A DNA stretch of 64,000 nt, taken from S015-6 sp964384945 (GTDB lineage Bacteria > Desulfobacterota > DSWW01). Below, piece after piece: positions 1 to 9,083 of this stretch. Under the pieces are notes generated by a model, which worked only from the letters and a program-made list of their open reading frames with translations, ran no database searches and was not told the origin of the DNA. Within the stretch, counting starts at the first letter, position 1; each line of letters starts with the position of its first letter. Both the position numbers and the translations under genes were made by a program. The DNA lies in NCBI GenBank assembly GCA_964384945.1, contig CAYLMK010000003.1, positions 186,001-250,000 of the forward strand, in the 5' to 3' direction.

Positions 1-1
1 A

Positions 2-814
2 CTCTACCGCATGAAGAGGGATCTGGGCCAGGCGGAGCTCCGGAGGGAGCTGACCCCACGGATGCGCGCCCTTTCCATGCCTCTGGACGATTTTGTCCGC
101 CAACTGGACAACATGGGTGTGGCAAAGGCCGTCCTTTTCAACCTGGACGAGGAGACCCCCTCCGGTCTGGCCGGTCTGCCGAACGACTACTATGCCGGCA
201 TCGTCCGACAATACCCGGAGAAGTTCATCGGGATTGCGGGAATCGATCCCCTGAAGGGCATGAGGGCGGTCCGGGAAATCCGGCGCAGCTATGACCTTGG
301 TTTGCGGGGCGTGGGAGTCCGGCCTTTCATGTTCGGCATTCCGCCCACCCACGCCAAGATGTATCCCATTTACGCAGCCTGCGTGGAGCTCGACATTCCC
401 ATCTGGTTTCATCTCTCCGTCAACTATTCCACCAGAAGCATGGACGTGGAGCGGCCCATACATCTGGACCGTGTCGCCGAGGACTTCCCGGAACTCAAGA
501 TGATCGCCGGCCACGGGGGCTGGCCCTGGGTGGCCGAGATGATGGCCGTGGCCTGGCGAAATCCCAACGTGTACGTCGACATCGCCTCCTACCTGCCCAA
601 GTATCTCGCCACGCCGGGAAGCGGCTGGGAACCCCTGCTCACCCTCGGCAATTCCATCCTGCAGGACCGCGTGCTCTTCGGTTCGACATGGCTCTTCATG
701 GGGCAGACCATCCGCCAGCTCGCGGACGGGGTGAGGGAACTGCCCCTGAAGGAGGAAGTCAAGGAGAAATGGCTGTACCACAACTCCGCCCGCCTGTTCG
801 GCATTGCATCTTGA
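2..814 (+). CDS. Amidohydrolase family 2 protein, 5' end outside window
   Basis: TIM-barrel amidohydrolase of the type that includes non-oxidative decarboxylases such as the gamma-resorcylate/ACMS decarboxylase group. The frame is open to the left edge (Leu-Tyr-Arg precede the first Met at position 11), and the visible protein lacks the N-terminal HxH metal motif, so the real start is probably upstream. Seen: FHLSVNYS after strand 4 (a metal-ligand His region), the AGHGGWPWV segment and the C-terminal NSARLFGI typical of the family. The substrate cannot be read from sequence. HDOD gene follows 84 bp downstream on the same strand. Confidence 0.8.
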   Translation, partial: LYRMKRDLGQAELRRELTPRMRALSMPLDDFVRQLDNMGVAKAVLFNLDEETPSGLAGLPNDYYAGIVRQYPEKFIGIAGIDPLKGMRAVREIRRSYDLGLRGVGVRPFMFGIPPTHAKMYPIYAACVELDIPIWFHLSVNYSTRSMDVERPIHLDRVAEDFPELKMIAGHGGWPWVAEMMAVAWRNPNVYVDIASYLPKYLATPGSGWEPLLTLGNSILQDRVLFGSTWLFMGQTIRQLADGVRELPLKEEVKEKWLYHNSARLFGIAS

Positions 815-897
815 AACCGCCGCCTTGCAGGCTGCGGCAGCAAAAAAACAAGGCGCGGGGCTAATGTTTTCCGCCTGGATCATCGTATACATAAGGT

Positions 898-1749
898 ATG
901 AGCCACCGGGAAGAAATCATCGCCGGCATCGCCTCCGTGCCTCCCCTCCCCAGCGCCTCCGCTGAGGTCATCCGCCTGATACGCGATCCGAGGGTTCCCA
1001 GCGGCAAGATCGCCCAGGCCATCGAGTACGATCCGTCCCTGACCACAAACGTTCTTCGCCTGGCCAACTCCGCCTTCTTCGGCTTTCCCCGGTCGGTGAG
1101 CACGGTCCGGGAGGCGCTCCTTCGGCTGGGCACCAATCAGGTCTTCCAGCTGGTCGTGGCGGCCACGGTGGGCAAGATGACCAAGACCCCGGTCAAGGGG
1201 TACGACCTTTCCGGGGGGGACCTGTGGGACCACCTCGTGGGAACCGCGCTCGGCTCCGTCAAGCTGGGAAAGACCCTGAACGTCCCTCTTCCCCCGTACA
1301 CGTTCACGGCCTCTCTCACCCACGATGTGGGAAAGGTCGTTTTGGGCACGTTCGTGCAGGTCAACGCGGAATCGATTCGCGAACTTGCTTATCGGAAAAA
1401 GCTGCCCTTCGAGCAGGCGGAGGCGGCGGTTCTCGGAATCGATCATGCGGAGGTGGGTGCGCGGCTGCTCGAGCACTGGAACCTGCCGGAGGACATCATC
1501 GGCGTGGTCCGGTGGCACCATCAGCCCGAGCACTACCTCGGAAAGGACCCTCTCGCCGCCAACGTGGTCCATGTCGCCAACGCCATGTGCCTGATGGCAG
1601 GCGTAGGAGCCGGGCTCGACGCACTGAGTTACCGCCCATCGAGCCGTGCCATGGAACAACTCGGCCTCGAAATGATGATGCTCGACGACATCGTCTACGA
1701 CATCCTCCGGGAGTTGATGGAGGCCCGCAAGCTCTTCCATCTCTCCTAG
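898..1749 (+). CDS. HDOD domain signalling protein
   Basis: A 283-residue protein that is essentially one HDOD domain, a catalytically degenerate relative of HD phosphohydrolases used in bacterial signalling. The N-terminal hallmark is visible: LPPLPS-like VPPLPSASAEVIRLI, then YDPSLTTNVLRLANSAFFG (residues about 44-62) and the LRLGTNQVF segment. A later THDVGKVVLG (about residue 140) and HAEVGARLLEHWNLP resemble the HD half. A TATACAT box and AAGG lie just before the ATG. Output is unknown; such proteins usually act by protein contacts. The stop codon directly abuts a repeat. Confidence 0.85.
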   Translation: MSHREEIIAGIASVPPLPSASAEVIRLIRDPRVPSGKIAQAIEYDPSLTTNVLRLANSAFFGFPRSVSTVREALLRLGTNQVFQLVVAATVGKMTKTPVKGYDLSGGDLWDHLVGTALGSVKLGKTLNVPLPPYTFTASLTHDVGKVVLGTFVQVNAESIRELAYRKKLPFEQAEAAVLGIDHAEVGARLLEHWNLPEDIIGVVRWHHQPEHYLGKDPLAANVVHVANAMCLMAGVGAGLDALSYRPSSRAMEQLGLEMMMLDDIVYDILRELMEARKLFHLS

Positions 1750-1783
1750 GTGCAACGCAGCAGATGGGCCTTTTTCACCGGCC
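1750..1783. repeat. Partial copy of palindromic repeat (34 bp)
   Basis: Identical over 34 bp to the right end of the full element at 1817-1938 (matching 1905-1938), same orientation. It begins at the base right after the HDOD stop codon, so the HDOD reading frame ends exactly at the repeat. Probably the truncated right end of an older insertion. Confidence 0.85.
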
Positions 1784-1816
1784 GCCGCGCGAACAGGACA
1801 GGCAGCAACAACCGCA

Positions 1817-1938
1817 GGCCGGTCAAAAAGGTCCAGATGCAAGGCGCACGAAATCCTGAGGAGCGAGGCGTACGCAGTAGGTACGCTGCAGCGACGAAGG
1901 ATGAGTGCAACGCAGCAGATGGGCCTTTTTCACCGGCC
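1817..1938. repeat. About 122-bp imperfect palindromic interspersed repeat
   Basis: Outer arms GGCCGGTCAAAAAGG and CCTTTTTCACCGGCC are inverted with few mismatches. An inner stem GCGTAC / GTACGC brackets the loop GCAGTAG (about 1869-1887), and the flanks ATCCTGAGGAGCG / CGACGAAGGAT extend it. It fills the gap between two convergent genes: the HDOD stop ends at 1749 and the beta-helix gene's stop begins at 1941. No coding capacity for a transposase. Likely a REP/MITE-like element that may serve as a bidirectional terminator. Confidence 0.8.
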
Positions 1939-1940
1939 TG

Positions 1941-3362
1941 CTACGGTTGGATGAGGATGGTCGGGTACAGCCCCGCCAGCCTCCCGTCCGGGTATGGCTG
2001 GATCGTGTTGAACGAAATGTTCCGGTTCCGCTGGGCGTGCCCTTTGTTCCGCTTGCCGTCGTAAAAGGCGCCGTTCGCATCCAGGATGTGATGGATCCGG
2101 TCCTGGAAGGCGGAGACGAACCCGGCCCCTTTTCCCTCAAAATGCATGTTGCCTTTGGAGAGCTTCTCCTTGACCCTGGACAGATCCTTGAGGGATACGC
2201 TGTTCGCCTCGAGCTCGGCCGTGTCTCTCACCAGCCCCCAGACGACGTGACCCGGCGGAATTCGCAGGGGAATCCTCGCATCGATGATCGTGTGAGGCAT
2301 GATGATGCTCTCTTCGCCTATGGTGAGACGGGCCTTCGGACGCCCGTACAACAGGCTGTTGAACCCGACGAACACGTATTTTCCAAGGTCGCACCCTACG
2401 ATCTTCGCCCCGTGCGCCGTCACGTTGTTTCCTTCCAGGCGCGAGTTTACGATCTGGCAGTTCTCCTGGGCGTTCGCCCCCTTGCCCAGCCATGCGTTCT
2501 CGAGGTACGCCCGTTGGGCCACCAGGACGTTCTCGCTGACATGGGTCTTGGCGTCGAGCACGGAAAAACGATCCACGGACGCCGTGCCCGGCACCTGGAC
2601 CGGAGGCTTTGCGTTGACCACGCCGAACACCTTCTGGAAGGCCTCCTTTCGCGCCTCGGCGAGATCCATCAGGATCCCCCTGGGTGGCCCTCCCGGAACC
2701 AGTGCGATGTATCGCGACAGCTCCTTTCGAGGGTGGCGGTAGAGGAAATTGAACTCGCCCGGCCTTCGAATCCAGACGGTTCCCGCGTTGGTCTTCAGAT
2801 GGCGGATTTCGCCCGCCTGGATGTAAGAGTACTCCCCGATCACGCAATCGTTCACGGTCGTCAGGTCGACGGTGGAGAAGGGACCCAGGAAGCTTCCGTT
2901 CATGGGCGACCCGTGGATGTTCGCGTACTGGGTCGATACCGTGCTGGTGATGAAGAAGGTCTCCGGCGTCTCCGGGTCGTGGGAATAATTGTGAACCAGT
3001 GTTTTGATCAGAAGACTGTCTTCGATCTCGATGCCCTCGTCGGCGGAAACCCGCATCTCAAAACCCTGAACCTTGAGCTTGTCGCCCTTCTTCTTCAGTT
3101 CATCGCCTCTCACATCGCTCTTGTAGAGAATGGAGTTCTTCGTACGGCATCTTCCGAGGAAATAGCTGCCTGCAAGGCTGGAATGCCGGAATTCCAGGTT
3201 GAGCGGGTGGTGAGGCGTGATGCCGTAGAAGGCATAGAACTTGAACATCTGGTTCAGAGGAATCAGATGGCTCACGAGCGCAGACACATCGTAATTCAGT
3301 TCGCGAAGGTTGATGTTGACCCTCTGGATAATCCGGTCGAACAGATTCATCAGCTCTTTCAT
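1941..3362 (-). CDS. Left-handed beta-helix (hexapeptide-repeat) protein
   Basis: A 473-residue soluble protein. The middle and C-terminal parts carry turns of a left-handed parallel beta helix (for example the VLVAQRAYLENAWLGKGANA and NCQIVNSRLEGNNVTAHGAKI stretches), as in nucleotidyl- or acyl-transferases of the LbetaH class. The N-terminal 100 residues show no motif I recognise, and no nucleotidyltransferase GxG-R motif is visible. It lies 9 bp after the CBS protein gene, so the two are probably co-transcribed. Function beyond fold is unknown. Confidence 0.65.
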   Translation of the reverse strand: MKELMNLFDRIIQRVNINLRELNYDVSALVSHLIPLNQMFKFYAFYGITPHHPLNLEFRHSSLAGSYFLGRCRTKNSILYKSDVRGDELKKKGDKLKVQGFEMRVSADEGIEIEDSLLIKTLVHNYSHDPETPETFFITSTVSTQYANIHGSPMNGSFLGPFSTVDLTTVNDCVIGEYSYIQAGEIRHLKTNAGTVWIRRPGEFNFLYRHPRKELSRYIALVPGGPPRGILMDLAEARKEAFQKVFGVVNAKPPVQVPGTASVDRFSVLDAKTHVSENVLVAQRAYLENAWLGKGANAQENCQIVNSRLEGNNVTAHGAKIVGCDLGKYVFVGFNSLLYGRPKARLTIGEESIIMPHTIIDARIPLRIPPGHVVWGLVRDTAELEANSVSLKDLSRVKEKLSKGNMHFEGKGAGFVSAFQDRIHHILDANGAFYDGKRNKGHAQRNRNISFNTIQPYPDGRLAGLYPTILIQP

Positions 3363-3371
3363 GCGGCCGCC

Positions 3372-3935
3372 TTACCCTTCCTCTCGCACGCATTCCTTCA
3401 TGCCGTGCAGGACCGCCGCGAAGGCGTCCGTCAGGCGCAGGATACCGACGATCTTCCCCGCGTGGGTGACGAGCAGGGACAGGTGGTTGCCGAGGACAAG
3501 CTGGTGCACGGCGATATCCAGAGATGCGTCCTGATCGACATATTCCCCTTCGTTCGGAGCCTGCATAAAATCCTCCACCCTGAGCTTGCTCGCCTTGCCG
3601 CACAGGTCCTTCAGCGGCTCGCTTTGAAGACGCCTCTCCTTGCGCAGGCCCTGCACAAACTTCCGGCTGAAATGGAAACGGGTGAGTTCGTCGATTCCCT
3701 CCACGTTCTCATCTTTCGGCTCAAGGGCGCGGAGCACGTCCAGCTGGGACAGCTTGCCCTTGACGTTTCCCTTCTTGTCCAGGATCAATACGGCCCGGTG
3801 CCTGTACCTTTTCTTGTCAAACTGGTCCTGGGCTTTTTCCAGCGCCAAGACCGCATCATAGAGGGAAGAGCCCAGCGGCACCGCCGCGTACTCCGAAATG
3901 GGTACCATCAATTCCCTCACCGTGTAGCTCTTCAC
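3372..3935 (-). CDS. CBS domain-pair protein
   Basis: A 187-residue protein with two CBS modules (about residues 6-70 and 115-180), the adenine-nucleotide-sensing Bateman fold. Seen: VRELMVP at the start, RAVLILDKKGNVKGKLSQLDVLRAL closing CBS1, and HLSLLVTHAGKIVGILRLTDAF closing CBS2. No catalytic domain is attached, so it is a free-standing sensor. It is immediately upstream of the beta-helix gene and probably regulates or partners with it. Confidence 0.8.
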   Translation of the reverse strand: MKSYTVRELMVPISEYAAVPLGSSLYDAVLALEKAQDQFDKKRYRHRAVLILDKKGNVKGKLSQLDVLRALEPKDENVEGIDELTRFHFSRKFVQGLRKERRLQSEPLKDLCGKASKLRVEDFMQAPNEGEYVDQDASLDIAVHQLVLGNHLSLLVTHAGKIVGILRLTDAFAAVLHGMKECVREEG

Positions 3936-3962
3936 CCCAAACCTCTCCTTCGATTCGCTGTT

Positions 3963-5588
3963 TCATCTTGACCGCGCAGCAAGGCGCTTGATAATCCTTG
4001 CCAGCAAGTATACGGAAAACCCCGAAACAACCAAAACGGAAAGAAGGGTCAGCCCGATTCCCATCCACATCCTCTCCCACCCGCCCCGATCCGCGGGGGA
4101 AGCCGTCACCATGACCGGCCGACCCGGGACGGTCTTCGCCTCGAAGGCATCGACCAGCCGCTTGAGGCGATCCACGACTTCCGGGTGTTCTCGAACAAGA
4201 TTCTTCTTTTCCGCCGGATCCTCCTCCAGGTCAAACAGCAGCAGGCCGTGCCGGTAGAGCCCGACCTTCATTCCCGGTTCGAAAAGGCGCGGGTAGAAGC
4301 CGGCCCTCGGCAGCAGCAGTTTCCATCTTCCGTCGATCACTCCCGCCAGCCTGTGCTCCGCCCCGGAGAGCCACGGCGGCCGCAACTGAAACAGGAAGAA
4401 GGGCTCCGCTTCCCGCTCGCCCTGCCCGAACAGAACCGGGCAAATGTCCTTTCCGTCGATCTGCCGGTCCCTCGGCGGTTGCGTCCTTGCGAGCCGGGCG
4501 AACGTGGGAAGCCAGTCCATCATCGTTGCCATCCGGTCATGGACCGAGCCGGCCGGAATCCTGCCCGGCCACCTTGCGAGGGCAGGAACACGCTGACCGC
4601 CCTCAAAGGCGCTCAGCTTGCCGTCCCGCAGGCCGCCGGCGTCGCCTCCCCAGTCCCGCATGCTCAGCCAGGGGCCGTTGTCGCTGGAGAACACTACCAG
4701 GGTTTCCCGATCGAGCTTGAGCCGATCGATCTCCTCCAGGATCCGCCCCACGGACCCATCCAACTCTTCCACCACATCCCCGTACATTCCGCGTCTGGAT
4801 TGCCCCTGGAAGGCCTCGGACGGATAGAGCGGCACATGAGGCGCGTTGTGCGCGAGATACAGGAAGAAAGGGGCATCCGATTTGGCGTGTTTCTCCAGGA
4901 ACGCCAGGGCCCTGAGGGTATACCGCTGGATCAGGAGGTGCTGATCCACCGGCTCCGGGATGCGGCGGTGAGCCTTTGGATCGCTCTCATACAAGAAGAA
5001 GTTCTTGTCGTCGTTGCTGTAAGGAACCCCGAAGAACTCCTCGAATCCCTGATTCCAGGGCATGAATTCGTCCCGGTGGCCCAGGTGCCACTTGCCGATC
5101 ATCCCGGTGGCATAGCCGGCATCCCGCAGGACCTCCGCGATCGTTATCTCCTCGGGAGGCAGCCCTTCCGGCGTGTCATGGAACAGCACCGCGTTGACAC
5201 CGGAACGCAACGGATACCGCCCGGTGAGAAGGGCGGCGCGCGAGGGAGAGCAGGTGCTGGCGGCAGCGTAGAAACGCGTGAACCTCAACCCCTCTCGGGC
5301 AAGCCGGTCGATACTCGGCGTCCGGATGTCCGTTGCGCCATAGGAGGAAAGGTCCCCGTAGCCCAGGTCGTCCGCAAGGATAAAGAGGATGTTCGGCCTC
5401 CGTTCCGGTTCGACGGCTTCGGCGCCGGGAAGGGAAAACCCGCCCGCAAGGAGAGCGCAAGCGACAAGGAGGGAAAAGGGCAAGGCGAATACCCTCGAAG
5501 CCACCCGGAAAGAGTCGACCCCCACCGAAACAGGAACAGCATAAGGAACGAGTCCGCCTGGAGTCAAGAAGCTCCGCGCCCGGCCCAC
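3963..5588 (-). CDS. Sulfatase with N-terminal and C-terminal membrane segments
   Basis: A 541-residue type I sulfatase. Seen: PNILFILADDLGYGD (metal-binding Asp pair at 73-74) and the formylglycine signature C-S-P-S-R-A-A-L-L-T-G-R starting at Cys113, so it is the Cys-type activated by a formylglycine-generating enzyme. A hydrophobic stretch at about residues 33-57 is a signal peptide or anchor, and residues about 510-530 form a second membrane helix followed by a basic tail. It therefore likely acts outside the cytoplasm while tethered to the membrane. A later start near residue 30 is possible. No maturase gene was seen in the window. Confidence 0.87.
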   Translation of the reverse strand: MGRARSFLTPGGLVPYAVPVSVGVDSFRVASRVFALPFSLLVACALLAGGFSLPGAEAVEPERRPNILFILADDLGYGDLSSYGATDIRTPSIDRLAREGLRFTRFYAAASTCSPSRAALLTGRYPLRSGVNAVLFHDTPEGLPPEEITIAEVLRDAGYATGMIGKWHLGHRDEFMPWNQGFEEFFGVPYSNDDKNFFLYESDPKAHRRIPEPVDQHLLIQRYTLRALAFLEKHAKSDAPFFLYLAHNAPHVPLYPSEAFQGQSRRGMYGDVVEELDGSVGRILEEIDRLKLDRETLVVFSSDNGPWLSMRDWGGDAGGLRDGKLSAFEGGQRVPALARWPGRIPAGSVHDRMATMMDWLPTFARLARTQPPRDRQIDGKDICPVLFGQGEREAEPFFLFQLRPPWLSGAEHRLAGVIDGRWKLLLPRAGFYPRLFEPGMKVGLYRHGLLLFDLEEDPAEKKNLVREHPEVVDRLKRLVDAFEAKTVPGRPVMVTASPADRGGWERMWMGIGLTLLSVLVVSGFSVYLLARIIKRLAARSR

Positions 5589-5634
5589 CCTTGTCGAGAT
5601 TCAATGTCCGCATCCTCCTCTGCAGGGAGTCCGC

Positions 5635-6342
5635 TCATGGCACAGGAGCATGATCCCTGCAGTATGCCAACGCGAGAAACCTCCCGTCGTGACTCAGACT
5701 CAGGTCGAGCCCCGCCCACAGCCCCTTGGCATAAACAACCGGAGGGCCGGGGCGTCCGGATCTCTTCTCACGGATGATGTCGATCTCGCCAGGCAGGCAG
5801 CCCAGAACGCCGGCCAATTCCTCCTTCGCCGCCTCCCGTATCTTGCTCGACCCAAAACGAGCCAGATCTGACAGGCTCATCCCTTCGGCGGCCCCCGACG
5901 AAAGGATCCGACACACGGTCCTTGAACGCCGGCGGGGTTGTTCATATACTGCAACGGCGTGGACGAACCCGACCCCCTCTTCCACCTGGACGAGAATCTC
6001 GCTCCAAGGCGATTCCACCATCCCCAGAGAAAACGCAGACCCTTCCGAAAGAGCCAAGCGGACAGGAATCCGCCGTGGGACAAATGCATCTGCCTTATCG
6101 GCCTTCTGAAGAACTTTGTAAGCCGCCTCCTTGCAGGCCCATAGAGACCAGAGGAGGACGGCCGGTCTTGAAGCACACAGAACGCGTTTTCTCTCCCAAT
6201 CCGTCAATACCCTGTCCAGGAATCGCAGATCCTTATGCTTGTCCCTGGCATAGTCCGTTTCCAAATCGACGATGTCGTTCCCGACGACCGGCAAAGTAGG
6301 CTGTCTCCATCCGGCCGAGTGTGTCGATGATCTGCTTTGCAT
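5635..6342 (-). CDS. 4'-phosphopantetheinyl transferase (Sfp-like)
   Basis: Transfers phosphopantetheine from CoA to a carrier-protein Ser, here presumably the ACP encoded three genes upstream. Motifs: GNDIVDLE (Mg-binding Asp), W-A-C-K-E-A-A-Y-K (Lys71, Glu72, Lys76 in this frame) and a late LDLSLSHDGRFLALA. The ATG at 6342 would overlap the acyltransferase gene by 110 bp. A TTG at 6294, three codons before GNDIVD's valines, would cut the overlap to about 60 bp and fits the family start better. Last gene of the fatty-acid-synthase-like operon. Confidence 0.85.
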   Translation of the reverse strand: MQSRSSTHSAGWRQPTLPVVGNDIVDLETDYARDKHKDLRFLDRVLTDWERKRVLCASRPAVLLWSLWACKEAAYKVLQKADKADAFVPRRIPVRLALSEGSAFSLGMVESPWSEILVQVEEGVGFVHAVAVYEQPRRRSRTVCRILSSGAAEGMSLSDLARFGSSKIREAAKEELAGVLGCLPGEIDIIREKRSGRPGPPVVYAKGLWAGLDLSLSHDGRFLALAYCRDHAPVP

Positions 6343-7024
6343 AGTCTTTCTGAGCTCGCAACCCCGTTTGCCCCGTAACCGTGCGAGGATTCAATTCCCT
6401 GATGTCCATGACGAAACGCTCCCCGCGCCGCGGAAAATTGCTGTAGCCGGTCTGCCCCTCTCCCCGAAGATAGACGCACATCACCCTGCAATCCGGGACT
6501 CGAGCAAGGAGACGCCCGACCCCGTAGGCGTAGTTTTCCTTGTCCACCAGGCCGGTCCGGGACCGTCCTCCTTCCGGAAAGACCAGGAGGCTGTCCTTGG
6601 ACTTCAGCACATAGATGCATTTGGCCAGCGCAACTCGGATCGTCTCCCGCTCCCCCCTTCTTGTCACGGGAATGCATTTCGCCAGGTAGCAGAATACCTT
6701 CAGGAATCGATTCCTATGGAAGTTTCTCCTTTCCGGAAGGTTCCATGGAAGCCGTCCGTAGTCGGCCATGTATACCCAGACCGGTGCCATCGCATGTGTG
6801 AGGATGGCGGAATCGATCAGCGTGAGGTGATTGGCGCAGATGATCCAAGGTCCTGGGTGTGACCGCAGGATCTCTCGAATCCGGCGCCGCGTTTCACAAA
6901 GGTTTTGAACGCGATAGCCGGCGAGTTTTATCGCGGCCACGAACAGGGGCGCCAGCAGGAAGATGGACCATCTGCCGAACAAACGCTGCGTACGGATTCT
7001 TCTTATCGTTTTCGAATCGAGCAT
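6233..7024 (-). CDS. PlsC-like lysophospholipid/ACP-dependent acyltransferase
   Basis: A 263-residue glycerophosphate-type acyltransferase. Seen: the HX4D motif as NHLTLID (His66, Asp71) preceded by WIICA, and FPEGGRSRTG further on, the acceptor-binding motif. One hydrophobic helix (about residues 21-36) anchors it to the membrane. Within an operon carrying ACP, KS, dehydratase and enoyl reductase, it likely transfers the product chain from ACP to a lipid or other acceptor. It sits 9 bp after the ACP gene and overlaps the PPTase gene. Confidence 0.83.
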   Translation of the reverse strand: MLDSKTIRRIRTQRLFGRWSIFLLAPLFVAAIKLAGYRVQNLCETRRRIREILRSHPGPWIICANHLTLIDSAILTHAMAPVWVYMADYGRLPWNLPERRNFHRNRFLKVFCYLAKCIPVTRRGERETIRVALAKCIYVLKSKDSLLVFPEGGRSRTGLVDKENYAYGVGRLLARVPDCRVMCVYLRGEGQTGYSNFPRRGERFVMDIRELNPRTVTGQTGLRAQKDYAKQIIDTLGRMETAYFAGRRERHRRFGNGLCQGQA

Positions 7025-7033
7025 CGCCGAGAC

Positions 7034-7297
7034 TCATTGCATCGATCTCTTTGCGATCTTTCTTGCGATCAACCGAACCATGTCCTCCAACGTCCCCACC
7101 TCATCTGCTTCGTCGTCTTCAATGACGATGTCGAAGGTATCCTCCGCCTGAATAATGATATCGACCAATCGTGCCGAGTTCACCTTCAGATCGTCGATGA
7201 TATGCGTCTGCCTGGTCACGTGCCGGAGAACACCCGGGTCCCCGACGAAGGGCTCGAGAATGTTGACGATTCTGTTGAAGACTTGTTCTTCGTTCAT
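7034..7297 (-). CDS. Acyl carrier protein
   Basis: An 87-residue acidic four-helix carrier. The phosphopantetheine Ser is Ser41 in the context DDLKVNSARLVDIII: the usual D-S-L triad is replaced by N-S-A. The acidic helix II/III region (EDTFDIVIEDDEADEV) and LEDMVRLI are typical. The variant attachment site suggests a dedicated ACP for this operon rather than housekeeping AcpP. The in-operon phosphopantetheinyl transferase is the natural activating enzyme. Confidence 0.88.
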   Translation of the reverse strand: MNEEQVFNRIVNILEPFVGDPGVLRHVTRQTHIIDDLKVNSARLVDIIIQAEDTFDIVIEDDEADEVGTLEDMVRLIARKIAKRSMQ

Positions 7298-7324
7298 TCT
7301 TGCACTCCTTCCTTCTTGGTTGTT

Positions 7325-8596
7325 CTATTCCTGCCATTTCCGAAAAACGACACAACTGTTCACATCCCCAAATCCGAAACTCGCTTTTATCGCAATCCTC
7401 ATCTCCGCCAGCGGCAGGCACTCCCTCGGGATCCTCTCCTCGAAAGCCGTGAGATCCCGATGAAGGTCCTCGCAGTTTATAGACGGATGAACGAATCCCT
7501 TATGGAGCTCAAGCACCACCGCCACCGATTCCATGGCACCCGCTGCCCCAAGGCAATGACCGATCATCGATTTGGTGGCGTTGATATACGGAAACTTCGC
7601 GGGAGGTCGCTCCAGAGCGAGGGACCAATTCATCACCTCGTAAGGATCGGCGAAGGTCGCACTGAGATGGCCGTTGATCGTGTCGATCTCCCCGGCGGAA
7701 ATCCCGGCGTCTCGCACTGCGTCCCGAATGCACCGTCGGGCGGCCGCATGGTTGGGCGCTGTCATACTGCCCCCTTGACGCTGCCCCCCGCAGTTGACAC
7801 CAACCCCGAGGATCTCGGCGTAAATCCGCGCTCCACGCTCCCGAGCCGTCAAGAGGTCTTCGAGAACGAGCACGGCGGCCCCGCATCCCGGGACGAAACC
7901 CGCCGCCGAAGCACTCATCGGACGTGAGCCTTCTTCGGGTCGATCGTTGAACTTCTTCGCCAGCACGCGCATCGAATCGAACCCGCTCCACACATACGGA
8001 GAGCCTCCTTCCGTTCCCCCGGCGAGGATCCTCCTTGCTCGGCCCGTTCGAATCTTCCAGACACCCTCAACGATGGCTTCCGTGCCCGTATTGCACGCGG
8101 ATGAATTCGACGTGCTCTGGTTACCCAAGCCAAGGATCCCCGCCACCCGGGCACTCGGCCCACTGTTCATTACCCGTTCCACAACCCTGCTCCCAAGGCG
8201 ACGTACCTTTCCGGCATTGACGGCAGGCACGACTTCGCTCGCAATCGTACTCATGTCGCCGACGCCGCAACCCAGGATGGTGCCCGTATCCCAATCCGGC
8301 TCCTCCCCCTGCTCCCGAATCGACAGGCGCGCATCACGCCACGCATCGATGGCCGCCACCGCGGCGTATGCGATGGTTTCGTTCATACCCTTGTTTTCCA
8401 ACTCCCGGAAGTATTGCCTCCGAGTCCTGTCGAAGTCCTGCGGAACGCCGGCAATCCGACAGGAGAAACCCAGGGCCTCGAGTTCCGGAATGAACCGGAT
8501 CCCCGACCGCCCTTCACGGAGTGCCCTTTCGAACTCCAACACTCCGTGGGCGCTGGGGCTGACTACACCCAAACCGGTCACAACGACCCTACGCAT
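7325..8596 (-). CDS. Beta-ketoacyl-ACP synthase (FabF/KAS II-like)
   Basis: A 423-residue thiolase-fold condensing enzyme that extends acyl-ACP with malonyl-ACP. All catalytic residues are present: Cys168 in SSACNTG, His310 in INGHLSAT (standard members have HGTST-like here), Lys342 and His347 in KSMIGHCLGAAGA. This C-H-H set marks an elongating KAS I/II, not a KAS III starter enzyme. The unusual NGHLSAT motif suggests a specialised subfamily. The start overlaps the end of the dehydratase gene by 8 bp, so translation is probably coupled. Confidence 0.9.
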   Translation of the reverse strand: MRRVVVTGLGVVSPSAHGVLEFERALREGRSGIRFIPELEALGFSCRIAGVPQDFDRTRRQYFRELENKGMNETIAYAAVAAIDAWRDARLSIREQGEEPDWDTGTILGCGVGDMSTIASEVVPAVNAGKVRRLGSRVVERVMNSGPSARVAGILGLGNQSTSNSSACNTGTEAIVEGVWKIRTGRARRILAGGTEGGSPYVWSGFDSMRVLAKKFNDRPEEGSRPMSASAAGFVPGCGAAVLVLEDLLTARERGARIYAEILGVGVNCGGQRQGGSMTAPNHAAARRCIRDAVRDAGISAGEIDTINGHLSATFADPYEVMNWSLALERPPAKFPYINATKSMIGHCLGAAGAMESVAVVLELHKGFVHPSINCEDLHRDLTAFEERIPRECLPLAEMRIAIKASFGFGDVNSCVVFRKWQE

Positions 8597-9083
8597 CGCT
8601 TCCCCTGCAGGCCATCCCGGTCAACAGTGCGCTGCATACCCCTTGCCCGCCCTCGTGGGACACACGCACTTCGGACCGTATGGTGCCGGAGCGAAAGAAC
8701 AGATTCCTTCCCTCAATCAGGACGGTCTGGCCGGGGTATACGATCCTGTCGAAGCGCACGTCATCCGCCATTGCGAAGAGCAGCACCGATTGCCGGATTC
8801 TCTGCGCCGGGATCTCCTGACGCAGCATGAGGGCAATCCCCAGGGCAACCAAGCCCGTCTGTGCCATCGTTTCGAGCAGAATCACACCCGGCGTGATCGG
8901 TTTGCGAGGGAAATGGCCGGCATAGAAATACTCCTCCTCCCGAAAACGGTAGCTGCTCCTAATCGTCTTGCCCTCCAAGGAAAGTATCCGGTCGATGAAC
9001 CGGAAAGGCGGCTGGTGCGGAATCAATTTCAGGATCCGCTCTTCCGGGGACGATTCAATCACTGTAAACTCCTCCCTTCCCAT
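8589..9083 (-). CDS. FabZ-like 3-hydroxyacyl-ACP dehydratase
   Basis: Hotdog-fold dehydratase, 164 residues from the ATG at 9083. Catalytic pair visible: His57 in YAGHFPRKPITPG and Glu71 in LLETMAQTG; the IPHQPPFRFIDRI near the N terminus is the FabZ/FabA-type lead. An in-frame extension to 9323 has no homology to FabZ and covers the fabG remnant in another frame, so I reject it. GGGAAGG-type purine runs precede the ATG. It supplies the dehydration step of the operon's elongation cycle. Confidence 0.87.
   Translation of the reverse strand: MGREEFTVIESSPEERILKLIPHQPPFRFIDRILSLEGKTIRSSYRFREEEYFYAGHFPRKPITPGVILLETMAQTGLVALGIALMLRQEIPAQRIRQSVLLFAMADDVRFDRIVYPGQTVLIEGRNLFFRSGTIRSEVRVSHEGGQGVCSALLTGMACRGSDA

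Noticed and set aside
1905..3971. 688-codon open frame on the plus strand, antisense to the beta-helix and CBS genes
   Set aside because: It mirrors the minus-strand genes in a GC-rich genome, shows low-complexity Arg/His/Pro-rich residues and no domain. The minus-strand frames have clear families.
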